NCBI RefSeq assembly: GCF_032854445.1
Contig: NC_088303.1
Location: 5,523,501 to 5,587,500 of the forward strand
Reading direction: 5' to 3'
Length of the DNA stretch: 64,000 nt
Source: Liolophura sinensis
Lineage: Eukaryota; Mollusca; Polyplacophora; Chitonida; Chitonidae
The number at the start of each line of letters is the position of its first letter. Positions within the stretch are counted from its first letter, which is position 1. The notes under the pieces are model-generated. The model saw only the letters and a list, made by a program, of their open reading frames with translations. It ran no database searches and was not told the origin of the DNA. This document shows positions 26,906 through 38,890 of this stretch, piece by piece. A program made the position numbers and the translations under genes.

Positions 26906-27165
26906 GTGGTTACTCACAGCATGACATGAAACTGTCAGTTTTTGTAAACATTACAGCACAACGTGGTCCAGCGGTTACTCACAACATGACATGAAACTGT
27001 CAGTTTTTGTAAACATTACAGTACAACTTGGTCCAGCGGTTACTCACAGCATGACATGAAACTGTCAGTTTTTGTAAACATTACAGCACAACGTGGTCCA
27101 GCGGTTACTCACAACATGACATGAAACTGTCAGTTTTTGTAAACATTACAGTACAACGTGGTCCA
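26906..27165 (+). repeat. Tandem repeat, 4 x 65 bp with alternating variants
   Basis: Units start at 26906, 26971, 27036 and 27101 with GYGGTTACTCAC. Units 1 and 3 share CACAGCATGAC and GCACAACGTGG; units 2 and 4 share CACAACATGAC and GTACAAC. This indicates a 130-bp dimer duplicated once, recently. Confidence 0.95.
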
Positions 27166-27940
27166 GAACAACTCTGTAGGGTATGGTCACGGCTCTGGTA
27201 TATTTACGAAAGATCTCCACAATGTGTCAAATAACAAGGAAATAAACACAGTGCATGGGTGCGCTGTAGACAGCAAAATGTAACAGTAGGAGGATTTTCA
27301 AAGACTGCAGAATTCTCAGGATCACCTTCAGACTAATGACTCAAGGGCAACCTCAATTCTCAGCTAATTACCTGGTAGAAATGATTGTCACGGTGTAAAA
27401 GAATTCACGTGAACACCCAGTACTTTCTTAACAATTGCCCTCTCCAACATTACCCCAATATGCTATTTATGTAGACCAGGCACATATTTTCAAGAAAACA
27501 AAAGTAAGTTTAACGATTTGGGTTTTAAATTGTTATAAGATTAAATATACATTGCAGTGATAAGACAGATAGGTCTCAACTGGCTTACAACCTGATCGTT
27601 ACACCATAAAACAAATGATGCTTTGCAGTTGGTTAAGTAAGTTACCATTTTGTTTGTTCTTTTGGTGCAGTTTTTTTGGACACAAGGACTCCGGGTTCAC
27701 ACCTTGCCTTGGAGAAGAATTTGTAGATTCCACCTCTCACGGCATATATGATGTCTAAGTGACAATAATCGGTCAACGACACTCCTGTGGCCGTTTGCGA
27801 GATCTAACGTTCGCTGAAAACCATTCGTCCTTCTTCAATATGGCGAGCATATATTTACGAGACACGTGGCAAAGTTTATTTGTAGCTTGCTAAATGTCGA
27901 TGGTTTACCTCAGGTGCTCGAGTTTCCTCCACACGTTACT

Positions 27941-28097
27941 GACAACATAACGAGATATATAGATAACTTCTGTTTATTTGGAAGCGACGTTTCGGTATAG
28001 ATACTAATACCGTTTTCACGCATAAAAATATCAGTATCTATACCGAAACATCGCTTCCAAATAAACATAAGTTATCCATATATCTCTTTATGTTATC
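27941..28097. mobile_element. Foldback element with 65-bp inverted arms
   Basis: 27941-28005 and 28033-28097 are inverted repeats differing at about 5 of 65 positions, separated by a 27-nt loop. The arms share TGTTTATTTGGAAGCGA and TTTCGGTATAGATACT. Arm ends carry GATATAT and AACATAA. This is a MITE/foldback structure without coding capacity. Confidence 0.75.
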
Positions 28098-28219
28098 CAA
28101 CTCTGCTTCTAAGTGCCTCTCAAAGACTTTACTGACAGGCATTGTATATGCGAAAAATGAGTTCAGTCACATTTCACGTGGAGCATGCTTCTTAGTTAAT
28201 CGTGCAAATACAATATGGA

Positions 28220-28375
28220 GTGAAGTATTTATGCATTTACATAAACAGTTGGAATAAAACGCTGAGGTAAATTGACCAGAGGCTATATTTCATAGGTTAC
28301 GTGTGACGATGTGCCAACTATGACACTGTCGTCTCTGCTCTGGATTTACTCTGTATGCTGTACGTCCTTTGTAGT
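28220..28375 (+). repeat. Family AB repeat, B part
   Basis: TATGCATTTACATAAACAGT, GGAATAAAACGCTGAGGTAA, ATTTCATAGGTTACGTGTGA, TGCCAACTATGACACTGTCG and CTCTGTATGCTGTACGTCC. Confidence 0.6.
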
Positions 28376-28992
28376 ATTGATAGGTGACACAAGAAAAGAA
28401 GCCTCTCTGTTTCCAGGCAGAAAAAATATGCCTCTGGAGGAATGCATACAGATAATGCACAAAACATTACGGTAATTGTTCACTGGGAAAACGGCCCTTT
28501 GTTGGTGATCTGATTTACGTAAACGTAATTTTCTATCAGACATCTGCCGTGACGAGAATTGCTAAGGCAGATGTCGTGAGAACCGTGGGTCCCTCTGGAG
28601 TTTTATACTGATTGTTTCTCTTATACCACATGACAACAGAACACTCACGATCAAATGTCATGTCAGCCAACGCTGTTCTGGTGGACCTGGATTTGTAGCG
28701 GTTTGGCAAGTCTTATTTGACTTATACATATATATCGTACATTACCCAATAAAAATGACAAAAACAGCACGTAACAGATGGTGGGACATAATGTGGCAAT
28801 ATTGCTATTACAATACTTTACGCAAGAATGCATACTTCCCTCAATTTAAAAAATAGATGTTACTAAACGTGGTTTTGCGCGGCATGCTTTATAGTTTTCC
28901 AAAAGTTGCTTATATATGTTGAAAGGCTTTATCTTCGACATACAGTTTCTTCTGGTTGATACATGTACAGTCATTCCGTCTGTCTATCTGTT

Positions 28993-29221
28993 GGCCGGTC
29001 CATCGATCATTCGCTCAAGATCCATGATATCCCATCTTTAAACCTGAACCGGGCGGTCATGTTAAAATGGGCCGGTCGGTCAAATCATGACACCCTGTCT
29101 TTAACATGGGGCGATGGGTCAAATCTTGACACCCTCTCTATTAACATGGGCCGGTCGGTCAAATCGTGACATACTATCTTTAACATGGGCCGGTTGGTCA
29201 AATCTTGACATCCTATCTTTT
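28993..29221 (+). repeat. Minisatellite, about 5 copies of a 39-40-bp unit
   Basis: Units with AACATGGGCCGGTCGGTC, AAATC.TGACA and CTATCTTT start near 29064, 29103, 29143 and 29182, with a more diverged unit before them. Related motifs (GGTCAAATCTTTGACAG) recur at 31080-31135. Confidence 0.85.
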
Positions 29222-30444
29222 AAAGGAGGGGCTCAATGCGATATTTACTTGTTGCAGGATGTGGCAGTTTTTGCAACATTTCGGTTGTTTCACTACATAC
29301 AACTGTAAGTGGACTAGAAACACGAAGCATGATGTCGGTTACCAATTACCACCTGCTCTCTGTGGCGTCCACTATCAGTATGCCACTATACATGCACCAA
29401 CAATCAGCGTGTTCATCAATGAAAACTTAAACACAGCAAACATATAGTGTAACATTGCAAATACCAACTGACAGGCACCGAGACGCCATCCAGCCGTGGT
29501 ATTCAGGGGACATGCACAACACCATATCGTGATCCCAGCATGTGTCTCATGAGAAATTTCTCATTTGAGCCGAACAACCCTTCATCTGTGCTTGAATCGC
29601 GTAGAAATCTGCCCATTTCAAGTGTAAATGGACTTGTGGGATGGAGATAAATCTACTTGTGGTGTTATACTCAGGAAGTAATTACCAGTAATATTCCTGA
29701 TAGTCACGGACGATTTTCAAGACTAAACCTTAGGAGAGGCCACATGATTTGTTTTCACTCTTCTGTTGTAAAATTCTCTGCCTGTGTTATAGTATGTATC
29801 CCACCATATTTTTCTACTGCAAAATTAAAATTAGTTGTACTTCCTTTATAGCCTTGATGATACCAATAAATGTTAGAAAATTAAAACAATCTTGTAAGAA
29901 TGGGGAATATATTCCTTGTGAATTTAGAATTGCAGAATGTCATATCTGTTATTACTGATACTTCTCTTTAACTTGCTTGTAGGTAACTTCACAAAAATAG
30001 CCTCGGTTTTGTAATGTATTGGGGAGAAACCTATGTGATGTAGATCAGTTTGATGGCAGATTTTCCAGGAGGCTGGAAGCAGGTGGGAACAGGGGTGTGT
30101 AACTTGTTAATCCAGAGCTGTTAACACTCAGCTTCAAAAGTTAGGTCATTTCAGCCCACGTTTACACGTAATCAGTAATGGTAATCACGAATATCTTACT
30201 AGTCCGTGGCTATGAATGCTATTTTGTTAATTACTTTTGCCACAAAATGATTTAACATTTGAAATATTGAACGGTAAATGTTTTGACATTGCTGTAAGTT
30301 TTCTTTAGTGGCATAATGCTGCCAGCTTGTCACTGAAATTATCAATAGTTGACATACTTGTAAATACATGTATGTGGTATGACATACTTTCCATCTAGCT
30401 TTATTACAAGAGTGTTTAATACTTGAAAAAATTGAATTAAAAAA

Positions 30445-30495
30445 GACTACAGCATGGAGAGTAAAACCAGAGCAGAGACGACTGCCCATATTGGA
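30445..30495 (-). repeat. Family AB repeat, short B-end fragment (reverse orientation)
   Basis: Plus strand CTACAGCATGGAGAGTAAAA then CCAGAGCAGAGACGACTG is the reverse of the B-part end (CTGCTCTGGTTTTACTC, CTATGCTGTAG). Confidence 0.5.
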
Positions 30496-30689
30496 TAGAT
30501 TTCGTGACAAACGGTCTCGGCCTGTCTACGAGATCGATAACAGGCTGCTGTTTGCGGTCACGTGTTACGATGTCACATAAGTCTTACCTTGTAACATCTG
30601 CGCTGGTGTTCATAAGTTTTACATAAAACAAGCCAACGTCAGTTTTGGTAAGAGTATTAACGCGGGAGTATGCGCTTAGTAATACAAAT

Positions 30690-30835
30690 GAGACTACATA
30701 TGCAGAAAAACCAGAGTAGCGAAGAAAGAGTGACATTTGCATAACCGGTGAAATCCGGTTTCCGTTTACTTCAATTATGGATTTATTCTAACAGTTGACG
30801 TAAATGTTTAAAAAGAAGCAACTTACACAACACCC
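30690..30835 (-). repeat. Family AB repeat, B part (reverse orientation)
   Basis: Plus strand shows AAACCAGAGTAGCGAAG, ATAACCGGTGAAATCCGG, ATTTATTCTAACAGTTGACG and TAAATGTTTAAAAAGAAGCA, the reverse of the B part. Confidence 0.5.
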
Positions 30836-31054
30836 AACACCGTAGCTTATTAGAGCAGAATTAGGTAACATTATCGCAGTGATACATGTGTTAATTGCAA
30901 CATATTAAACTGGTCTGGAACTATTTAAAACACCACGTTGTCATCAAAGTCAATACATACACATATCAAAACAATGGAAACGAACCAATGGTCAGCTCCC
31001 TGATGTAGACGTTTGTATCTGGTGTAGCAGATTTATTTGCGGCCCGTCTCCCCG

Positions 31055-31140
31055 TGGATAGGTTGGTCGATCAATCTGTGGGTCAAATCTTTGACAGCGC
31101 ATTTTTCAATACAGACCGGTTGGAAAAATCTTTAACATTT
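31055..31140 (+). repeat. Isolated degenerate relative of the 39-bp minisatellite
   Basis: GGTTGGTCGATCAATCTGTG, GGTCAAATCTTTGACAGCG and GACCGGTTGGAAAAATC resemble the unit at 29064-29221, ~2 kb away. Confidence 0.45.
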
Positions 31141-31978
31141 AGTCTTTTAGCATGAGTTTTTCACTTAACGAGGAGTTTAAGTGGAAGTCAACATCGCCTA
31201 TTGGCGAGATGGGGCGAATTTGCGAATCTTCGCTTGTTATGGAAAGGTTTCGTTGATTTGAAAAAAAAACAAACAGAGCTCTATCTCATCCATAATTTCA
31301 CGGGATAATTTAAAAAACATTTGAAAATGAGCTTATCAAACGCAACCCCTGAACCGATGAACACGTTTTGGTTGAATGAAGCAAGTGCTCCTCTTGTCCT
31401 ATTTTCAAAAATCGAAAATGGTCGTCTAACTTTCACCTGTTTTCCTAACCATTTAAGGAAACAGTCAATTGCAGACAGCGGTGGTGAGAGAAACCCTAAT
31501 GCTAAGTGTAAATATGGGCGTAGAAAGGTCAATTTGAGTCTCAAAATTGCACTTTGTGCACAAAAGAAAAAGTAAACCTGGGCTTTCCGTTTCTGCTTTC
31601 ATCACCAAACTAAGCTAAAAAAACAACCATGAAACCATGCGGAATGTTGCAATGATGATTGACGTTTCACACCGCGCTGAAGAATATGTTTCATTTCTCA
31701 AATGACAGTTACGTTTGTGGGTTGAGGAAAGCGGACACATTCTAGAAAACACCAAATGCACTTCGTAAGCACTCTGATATACCTAGTGGTTTCAAGACCA
31801 GGACTGTTTTTGTGGACGCCGTCTTATCCGTCAAAGGTTAGTCATCTTATACCTCTATTACGCTGAGAACCGATGTCTCGTCTGATCAAACATATCTACA
31901 TATCTATGAATCGCATCAATTGTCTGACCTTACGGTTATTTAGTCCTCCACTTTGCACCGTTGTACCTCCATGTTGGA

Positions 31979-32015
31979 CCTGGGATTAAAAAAGACAGTC
32001 TAACTTAATCCCAGG
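31979..32015. repeat. Perfect 11-bp inverted repeat close to the Tc1-like element
   Basis: CCTGGGATTAA at 31979-31989 and TTAATCCCAGG at 32005-32015 with a 15-nt loop, 50 bp outside the transposon's left end. Confidence 0.75.
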
Positions 32016-32064
32016 TTGATCAGTCCCTGGTAGCACAGACGTTCCCCAGTTTGCATCTATCACC

Positions 32065-32094
32065 TAAACTACCAGGCAAAAGAAAGGTTTCACC
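32065..32094. repeat. Left terminal inverted repeat of the Tc1-like element
   Basis: Thirty bases that match the reverse complement of 33571-33600 without mismatch. The outermost dinucleotide is TA, the Tc1/mariner target. Confidence 0.9.
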
Positions 32095-32332
32095 CACTTC
32101 TTGAGCCCATAAAACAAAAACAAAGGCAGATATAAGAATTAAGAAGATTGCTTTATAAACAGGAATCATTGTGAAATATTCTCTCAAAAAGACTTTAAAA
32201 TATTGGCATTCAATTGGCCACAAAACACAATGAAAGAGACAAGGGGTCAGAAGAAAAAATTACACAAATGTAAAGTTAACTGGCAAGTGCATGTAAAGTC
32301 ACAGTATCCACAGAAATGAAGGACTACAGTCA

Positions 32333-33322
32333 TCAGTAGCGAGTGTGGCCACCCTGGGCATCAATGCAAGCAAGCACACGCCTCCGCATTGACGTCGTCA
32401 GTCGCCGGATGACGTCAACAGGGATAACGTTCCATAGGTTTAACAGAGCTTGCTCAAGTTCCTGTTGATTAGTCAAACGGCGGTCAAGGTGATCCCAGAG
32501 ATGCTCAATGGGGTTCATGTCTGGTGAGTTGGCTGGCCAGGGCAACATGATGACGTTTGCGGTCTCGAGGTAGTCTGTAACAATGCGGGCAGTGTGAGGT
32601 CTTGCGTTGTCGTGTTGCAAGATCGATCCTCTTGGCTGTTGTTGGAGGAAAGGAACGACGACAGGTCTCAGTACCTCATCAACGTATCGCTCGCCAGTCA
32701 GATTACCTCGCACAATAACCAGCTGCGTCTTCATTTGGTCACAAATCCCTCCCCAAACCATGACGCCTCCGCCTCCAAACGGATAAACCTCTCTTACGCA
32801 GTTTGGCGCGAGACGCTCGCCTCTTCGTCAGTAAACGCGAACTCTGCCATCATTCCTGAATAGACAGAACCTGCTCTCGTCTGTAAACAGCACTCTCGCC
32901 CAGTCACGTCGCTGCCACCGACGTACAATACGTGCCCATCGCAATCTGCGTTGACGGTGTAAAAGGGTCAAGGCCATCCCACGGAAGGGGCGGTAAGGTC
33001 GTAAACCAGCTCAACGAAGACGACGCAGTGTTGTTCTGGGGCTGATGAAATGGCCTAGTGCCGTCGCCGCTGTTGACGTCGCCGTGACGAATCGGTTTCG
33101 GAGGTGGATCTGCCGGATGTAGCGATCTTCAGCCACAGTTGTTACCCTCGGTCTTCCCGATCTTGGTCTGTCTTGGGTCTGGCCTGTCTGCTGATAGCGT
33201 ATCAACAACCTCCTGATGGTGGTTTGGCTGCAGTTGAACGTTCTTGCAATGTGACGTTGCGAGACTCCCATGGTGGACATACCGATGGCCTGGTCTCGTT
33301 GCGCTTGCGTAAGTCTTGGCAT
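32333..33322 (-). pseudogene. Tc1-like transposase, DD34E type, interrupted by two in-frame TGA codons
   Basis: Cut-and-paste transposase. The likely start is the methionine of MPRLTQAQRDQAIGM at 33322; an in-frame upstream extension to 33409 exists but looks like leader. The N-terminal half has the paired-type helix-turn-helix (VSQRHIARTFNCSQTTIRRL) and the GRPR linker. The catalytic half has FTDESRF, then QHDNARPHTA, then DMNPIEHLWD, with 34 residues between the second Asp and the Glu, the Tc1 spacing. The frame is continuous from start to the stop at 32333 (330 codons, usual for the family), except for TGA at 33011-33013 and TGA at 32828-32830. Relatives usually have arginine near these places, so CGA-to-TGA (CpG decay) is a simple explanation. 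No frameshift is present, so inactivation looks fairly recent. It cannot produce full-length protein without readthrough. Confidence 0.93.
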
Positions 33323-33570
33323 ACTGTTGGTGTTTTTTCGGTCACTGAATGTCTGCTCTTTCGAGCAAGGGTATTTATGCAACATTACCGCACGTGCATC
33401 ACGAGCCATGCCTCAAAAGGACGTTTTGCATGTGGTTGCAATTTCACAATTCCAATTGAAGCGTTCGTGACGATGAGTTCTGGTAGAGGAAACGATGCAG
33501 TCATACACTAAAGTCCTGCTTAGAATCAAACCCGGAACTGCGCTTTTACTTTTTTTATGACAAAAAATAC

Positions 33571-33600
33571 GGTGAAACCTTTCTTTTGCCTGGTAGTTTA
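33571..33600. repeat. Right terminal inverted repeat of the Tc1-like element
   Basis: Exact reverse complement of 32065-32094. It lies about 250 bp upstream of the transposase start. Confidence 0.9.
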
Positions 33601-34124
33601 TATCTGTTGTCACCGATCATCTGTAAATGATCAATGAATTCAGCATCTGCACTTAAAGAATACATGAAACGCTTAGTTTTTATTATGCAATTTAGGATGT
33701 GTCATAACATACGACATACGAAATACTTTCTGAACTTTCTTCTTGAGGCGTTAAAATGACTTTAAACTACATGTACAGAGTCTAAGTTCTGGTCGTAATT
33801 ATTGTTATTATTATTTTTTTTTGCATGACTTTCTTTATTTCCCTTGAAACCATAACCTTTGTTTAAGAGGTGTTTTTACGTATCCTTTAAAACCCAGTTT
33901 GCGTTACGGAATTTAGTCGAACATATTATCCTTATATTTTTATGTCTGTCACTATTTTCCCCAGAGATGGAAGTGACCGATTTTGAGCTTGACATTATGA
34001 CCAGGATGTTGTTGGCACCAGGGAGCACCAGTTTTTCTGTGTGGTCGGCAAACCAGGGTATTGATTCAGAATGATATAAGAGCTATATAGAACATTTCCC
34101 TTTGTGTCAATATAAATGATTTAC

Positions 34125-34265
34125 AGTATAGAAAGCAAAACCAGAGCAGCAAAAACAGTGTGATAATGGCCACGTAACGGGTGAAATACAGCCTCTTGTC
34201 ATTTTACCTCAGTAAGGATTTTATTCTAACTGTTTGGTTAAATGTGTAAATAGTAGCAAATCACT
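34125..34265 (-). repeat. Family AB repeat, B part (reverse orientation)
   Basis: Plus strand shows AAAACCAGAGCAGCAAAAAC, AGTGTGATAATGG, GGTGAAATACAGCC and TTATTCTAACTGTTTGG, the reverse of the B part. It ends ~75 bp before the family C copy at 34340. Confidence 0.6.
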
Positions 34266-34339
34266 TAGGCTCATTCATTAAATTCTTCGCAGCGCTAATT
34301 CCAGTCTAAACTTAAATTTCTAATTCGCTAATAAACAAG

Positions 34340-34610
34340 CATTGTGCACGATTTGGTTATTGATTTCATTCATTCGCCTAAAACATCACCTTGTGTCTTG
34401 CCAACATCATTGAAAACTGTTCAGTGCTTCTATTTGCATGAATTCGTCTTAATTTTGATAGTTAGTCTTTATATACTTTCTTGGTTCTTTGGTGGTTTGT
34501 GTTAAGCTTTGTATTGGAAATTGGGCGTGCGATTATTGACCTAGGTCGTCCATTTTGGTTGACGGCTAATCTATGGATGTCTTTTTTGACGCCTAGATTC
34601 AAAACGATGT
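34340..34610 (+). repeat. Family C interspersed repeat, second copy
   Basis: Contains CGCCTAAAACATCACCTTG, CATCATTGAAAACTGTTCAG, GTGCGATTATTGACCTAGG, CATTTTGGTTGACG and GACGCCTAGATTCAAAA in the same order as the copy at 51868. No RT sequence lies upstream, as expected for a 5'-truncated insertion if this is a retroelement tail. Confidence 0.6.
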
Positions 34611-34777
34611 TCTACCATGTTTTTCCCACACATAGCGGCAATATTTCTACTATCACAAAAAGAAAGTATGAAAACAGAAGAAAGTATGAAAATAAAGAAT
34701 AAGGCGTGTTCATGTATGCAGAAAGAAAGTGATCGATGCATAAATACTCTAGAGGTGCGTCATTCATGCTTTTGTCG

Positions 34778-34780
<3 letters not shown>

Positions 34781-34871
<91 letters not shown>
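34781..34871 (+). repeat. Compound microsatellite (CA)n(TA)n
   Basis: Alternating A and C from 34781 to 34826, then alternating A and T to 34871. Possible Z-DNA or cruciform former. Confidence 0.98.
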
Positions 34872-34874
<3 letters not shown>

Positions 34875-37800
34875 GCCTATATATCTCATAGCAAAAAATC
34901 TGACGGCGATGAGAAGTGTGATGTTGTTACGGTTGTTAATGATGTTAACATCAGAGACTGTAAGAATATATGCCTGGAGCCATAAGAGTAATTAAGTTTG
35001 ACACATCACTGGCTACATGAGACACAACGAGTCCGACTTGTTGGAGTCTAAACGTATCATATAGGCCCATTCCTAAAGGTCACAGTTGCATATTATATGC
35101 CAACTACTCCTGATCAAAGCGTGTTAGAGAAAGTTAAGGACACGCCTCTTGAGTAACCGTATCTTATATTAGTTCGGGCCGTGTCAAAGAAAATATTAAA
35201 ATAATATACCCATACCGGAACACATCCGTGAAGCTTCATAAGACAATTATATACAGGTTTTGTTCATAATATAAACATATATCCTTACACAATAGTATGT
35301 TTTTACAGCCTTCAGAAGCTCAAAACAGTGCAGTATTTTTGTAATTAACAAGGAAACTTGCTTTCCTAGTGAAGAACTGAAGATTGGTAAATCGGTCAAC
35401 TCTGATTAGCTTTACGAAAGGTTGGAACGCTACGTCAAACATAACAACCAGGGCCACGTGTCTGTGAAGTGTGTGCCATCGTGACAGTTTCGTTACACGT
35501 TGTTTACACCTTTCTTGTAAAATGGGTCCCTGGCTGTTGGCAGGAAGCTAATTCGAGGAATGTCCAATTGTGCCATGGACGCTTCCAACAATTTTAATGG
35601 AATTTTTCTTGGCTGAGGGATGAAAAAGGGAGGTATTATGTCGTCTTGTTACGGAGTAGACTGTAGAGGGGGGGGGACTTTTGTCGTGATTGCAACGCGA
35701 CCTAAAGATACATGCAAGTAACGAAATTTTAAATTAGAGAACACCGTGGTCTCAAACCAAGGTCGCTTTTATACTGACCGATTTTCCTGAATTCAAGACG
35801 CAGTTTTTGTAAAGTTCGATTAAAGTTTCCACGCAAATTTAGTCACAGACGTTCATATTCAATTAGAACTTTTAGATAAGACAACATAGTGGCATTTCAG
35901 TCTCCGGTATCCAGAACTGGCGTCTAGATTCTACAGAAATTCTATAACTACATTTGTACCTTATCTGAATGCCTTGGGTTGTGAGACGAAACGACAAAAA
36001 AGCCAATGTTAACCCCGGTTGTGGAGCAATGAGCTTAAGGTGAATACACCGCTAAAACCCAAACCTACTTCTAATGCCATGGATATTTACTTTTCCTCGG
36101 ATCCACAACTCTTTTCCCAAACCAAATTAGAGAATCAGCCCGACCACAAACGTGGCCTGTCTGGTTTTTCCCAGAAATATGTTTATAAACTTTTTATATT
36201 TGGTGTATAAAGCCTTATTCCAAATTGTTATCACTTATATGACGACGAGAGCAAATCGGTTTAGAATCAATACCCAGCGAGGGTAACTCCAGAAATTAAG
36301 CCACTTTAGTTGTCTTCCTAAATGATTCTCCGATCTGTCTCCGATCCTAGTCGGTTTGCAATGAGGTATATTGTCTTAATGGGTCCATCGATGGGCTTTT
36401 TGGCAGAGCACGTGGAGCTAAGGTGGCCATTGGAGAATATCAGGTGGGCCATGTGAAGGTGTAATGAAATGACAATCGCCTGTGTTGATTCAATACACCA
36501 ATGATGCAAACAACTGATTAGTCTTCCAGCGTTACACTGTAACAATCTCTTGCCGGGCGACTTGACATCAATAAAAAAAGAGAGTAATAAAAATTCGAAA
36601 GTAACGCTGATAAATGCTGGAGAAAATATCTGAAAACCACATACCTGTTGCAAAAATATCATGTTTTCAGACAAACACTCTAATAATGTACATGCTGATA
36701 GATCAAAGAAGCCGGTCAATGTCGAATTTAACTATGAAGTTTCAGTTCTTTAATACGAAACTCTGAAAACTCAGTGCTACAAATTTAGCACAGATTGTGA
36801 AGTTGACCATAGTGTGTTCAGCAAAAACATGGAACAGAAAAGTAACTTAAAAACTCTGACTCTTAAGAATGTACATGTACCCTTCGGAAAACTGTTAACC
36901 GTTGGTTAAAAGACGGATGGAAAAACTGTGTAACAAACTTATTGACGAGATGCAAATATAGGTGGATTCTACAAACTTCTGCATGCTTTGAGGATGTCCA
37001 AAAGTTTCAGTTATCCAGCCAAAGTGTTCAACCTACGATGTATATGCCTTTCTGGAATCCATATACATCTACGGTGTTTTATCCCCGGGCATTCTGTGTT
37101 CCTCTACAAGGAAACTTGACCAACGTCGTACAAATGACAAATTCTTCATCGCGTGCATATATGACAACAGGTAGACATAAAAACATATCCGATTCGTATC
37201 TTTTCTTGAGTACAACTTTAAACCTCAGTTAAGTAATCCAGCAGACATATAAATATACCCCATTTACACGTACCATATACAGATTGCATTGGCACATAGA
37301 ACATTTCTACCTTTGTGACAAGAACAAGTTATTCGTTTGCCGAGCGCGTTTGCACGTTGTCCCCAAGCGTAATTACCCTTAAACGGACGACGTGCTGATG
37401 TGTTCCGCCTGGCACGATGCTATATCCAGGTTTATGACTTCCTGTCAATTACAGGTGACTAGATTTATATATCCTAACAAATAAATGGCAATTAGCCGTT
37501 CAGTACTCGCTGGTGTATTTGTATTGTAACTGTCAGGAATACTGACCGACGAGGAACAGTTGTTGAGAGCTGATTATACCTGGCATTATACACGCAGGAC
37601 CTCACAAGTTCAGCAACATACGTCTGTAAATAGTTTTAGTATAATGGACACATCATTTGTCAGTCAGTAAAGGACTCGTAAAGCCGTTTCAAACCTAAAT
37701 CAGCAAGGTTTAAAACACGATTGGCCCCAGATATCTTCATCCATTTTACTATGTTCATTTTTGTGACGCTTGACATTCATCCTTCACAATGAACACTGTT

Positions 37801-38504
37801 TGGTGCCTCGGGATACCACAAGTTCACATACTGCTGTAAACAAGGGCAATCCATGTTGAATTTTAAACAATCACAGTTCATTCAATAAATAGCAAAAAAA
37901 AAACGTTATATAGTGTGTTGCAAGCACGTACAAAACTGCAGTCAAAACAAAGCAGAAGATCCTTACATGAACTGGTCGGAATTTCCCTAAGCTTGGGATG
38001 GCAATCCATTTACTCCGTAATGTACCATCATGAAAACACCCTATTAGGGAACCCCTATAGACCACACATTAGTCATAATGAACAAAGAGTTTAAAAAGTG
38101 TCATTAAAACAGCAGGAGTATGTAATCACCCTCAAGTGTTCGATTGTTTATGTTCAAGCTCTCGGATTCACAGTGGGGTTTTTTTTGTAGATGTACACTC
38201 GTTGATGGGAAAGCTGGGCTATGGAGGATTACAATCTAATCCCTCACGTGAACAGAATAGAAAAAATCTATACATGCCTTGGTATATCAACTATCTAGCC
38301 GGGAATGGATGTCTTTCATTATTAATGTCTTCTAAAGGTAGATATATTGGCTATTGGGCTTCCGAATATCTCGTGAATTTACTGATTCCTTCGCGATGTA
38401 TCCTGATTATTGAGGTCAAAAGTGAATAGCTAGTTCATTCCATTTTGACAATGAACCCTCACGAGACGATGATATCCGCGTTCTGGCCTGTAAATGTGTT
38501 CGTA
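34872..38504. other. No recognisable gene
   Basis: A 133-codon minus-strand frame at 36318-36719 has internal acceptor-like AGs but no homology I can name. A G run lies at ~35670. Otherwise nothing is seen. Confidence 0.45.
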
Positions 38505-38890
38505 TATTAAATGTGATGACAATACAGCATTGCGTAACTCGCGTCCAGTGACATCTAGTATATTGCAATTAACATCACTGTATATATTTGTTTACCTAAG
38601 CCTGTTCAAGCCATGGTGGTAGCTGGCCTGTAACTTGCCACATTTTAAGCATTTACATGAACAGTTAGAATAAAACGCTATCTGAGGTAAACTGGCAAGA
38701 GACAGTATTTCACCGGTTATGTGTGACCATTTGCCAAACATCACACTGTCGTCGCTGCTGTTGCTTTGCTCTCTATGCTGTAGTTTTATTATACTGAATT
38801 CATTCATAAACCAAAAAAAACAGTAATAAATGTGGTGACAATACAGCTCTGGGGAATTCTAGACCAGTGGCACATATTTTCGACCTTTTT
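38505..38890 (+). repeat. Family AB repeat, about 1.2 monomers (A-B-A)
   Basis: A part at 38508: AAATGTGATGACAATACAGC, CCAGTGACATCTAGTATA, TTGCAATTAACATCAC. B part from 38650: GCATTTACATGAACAGTTAG, ATAAAACGCTATCTGAGG, TGTGACCATTTGCCA, ACACTGTCGTCGCTGCTG. A again at 38828: AAATGTGGTGACAATACAGC, TAGACCAGTGGCACAT. The A-to-A distance is 319 bp. Confidence 0.65.

Larger units (their letters stand above)
32065..33600 (-). mobile_element. Tc1-like (Tc1/mariner) DNA transposon with perfect 30-bp TIRs
   Basis: The sequence at 32065-32094 (begins TAAACTACCAGGC, ends GGTTTCACC) is the exact reverse complement of 33571-33600, 30 of 30 bases. Each end starts with TA on its outer side, as expected for an element that inserts at TA and duplicates it. 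The ~1.54-kb span encloses a single transposase reading frame on the minus strand with ~240 bp of non-coding DNA on either side, a normal layout for the Tc1 group. If the TA is counted as target duplication, the element proper is 32067-33598 with 28-bp TIRs. The flanks outside show no further inverted similarity. Confidence 0.9.

Noticed and set aside
32594-33511. Plus-strand ORFs across the transposon
   Set aside because: They are antisense shadows of the Tc1-like transposase.
34617-34985. ORFs across the (CA)n(TA)n tract giving His-Thr and Ile-Tyr runs
   Set aside because: Microsatellite translation.
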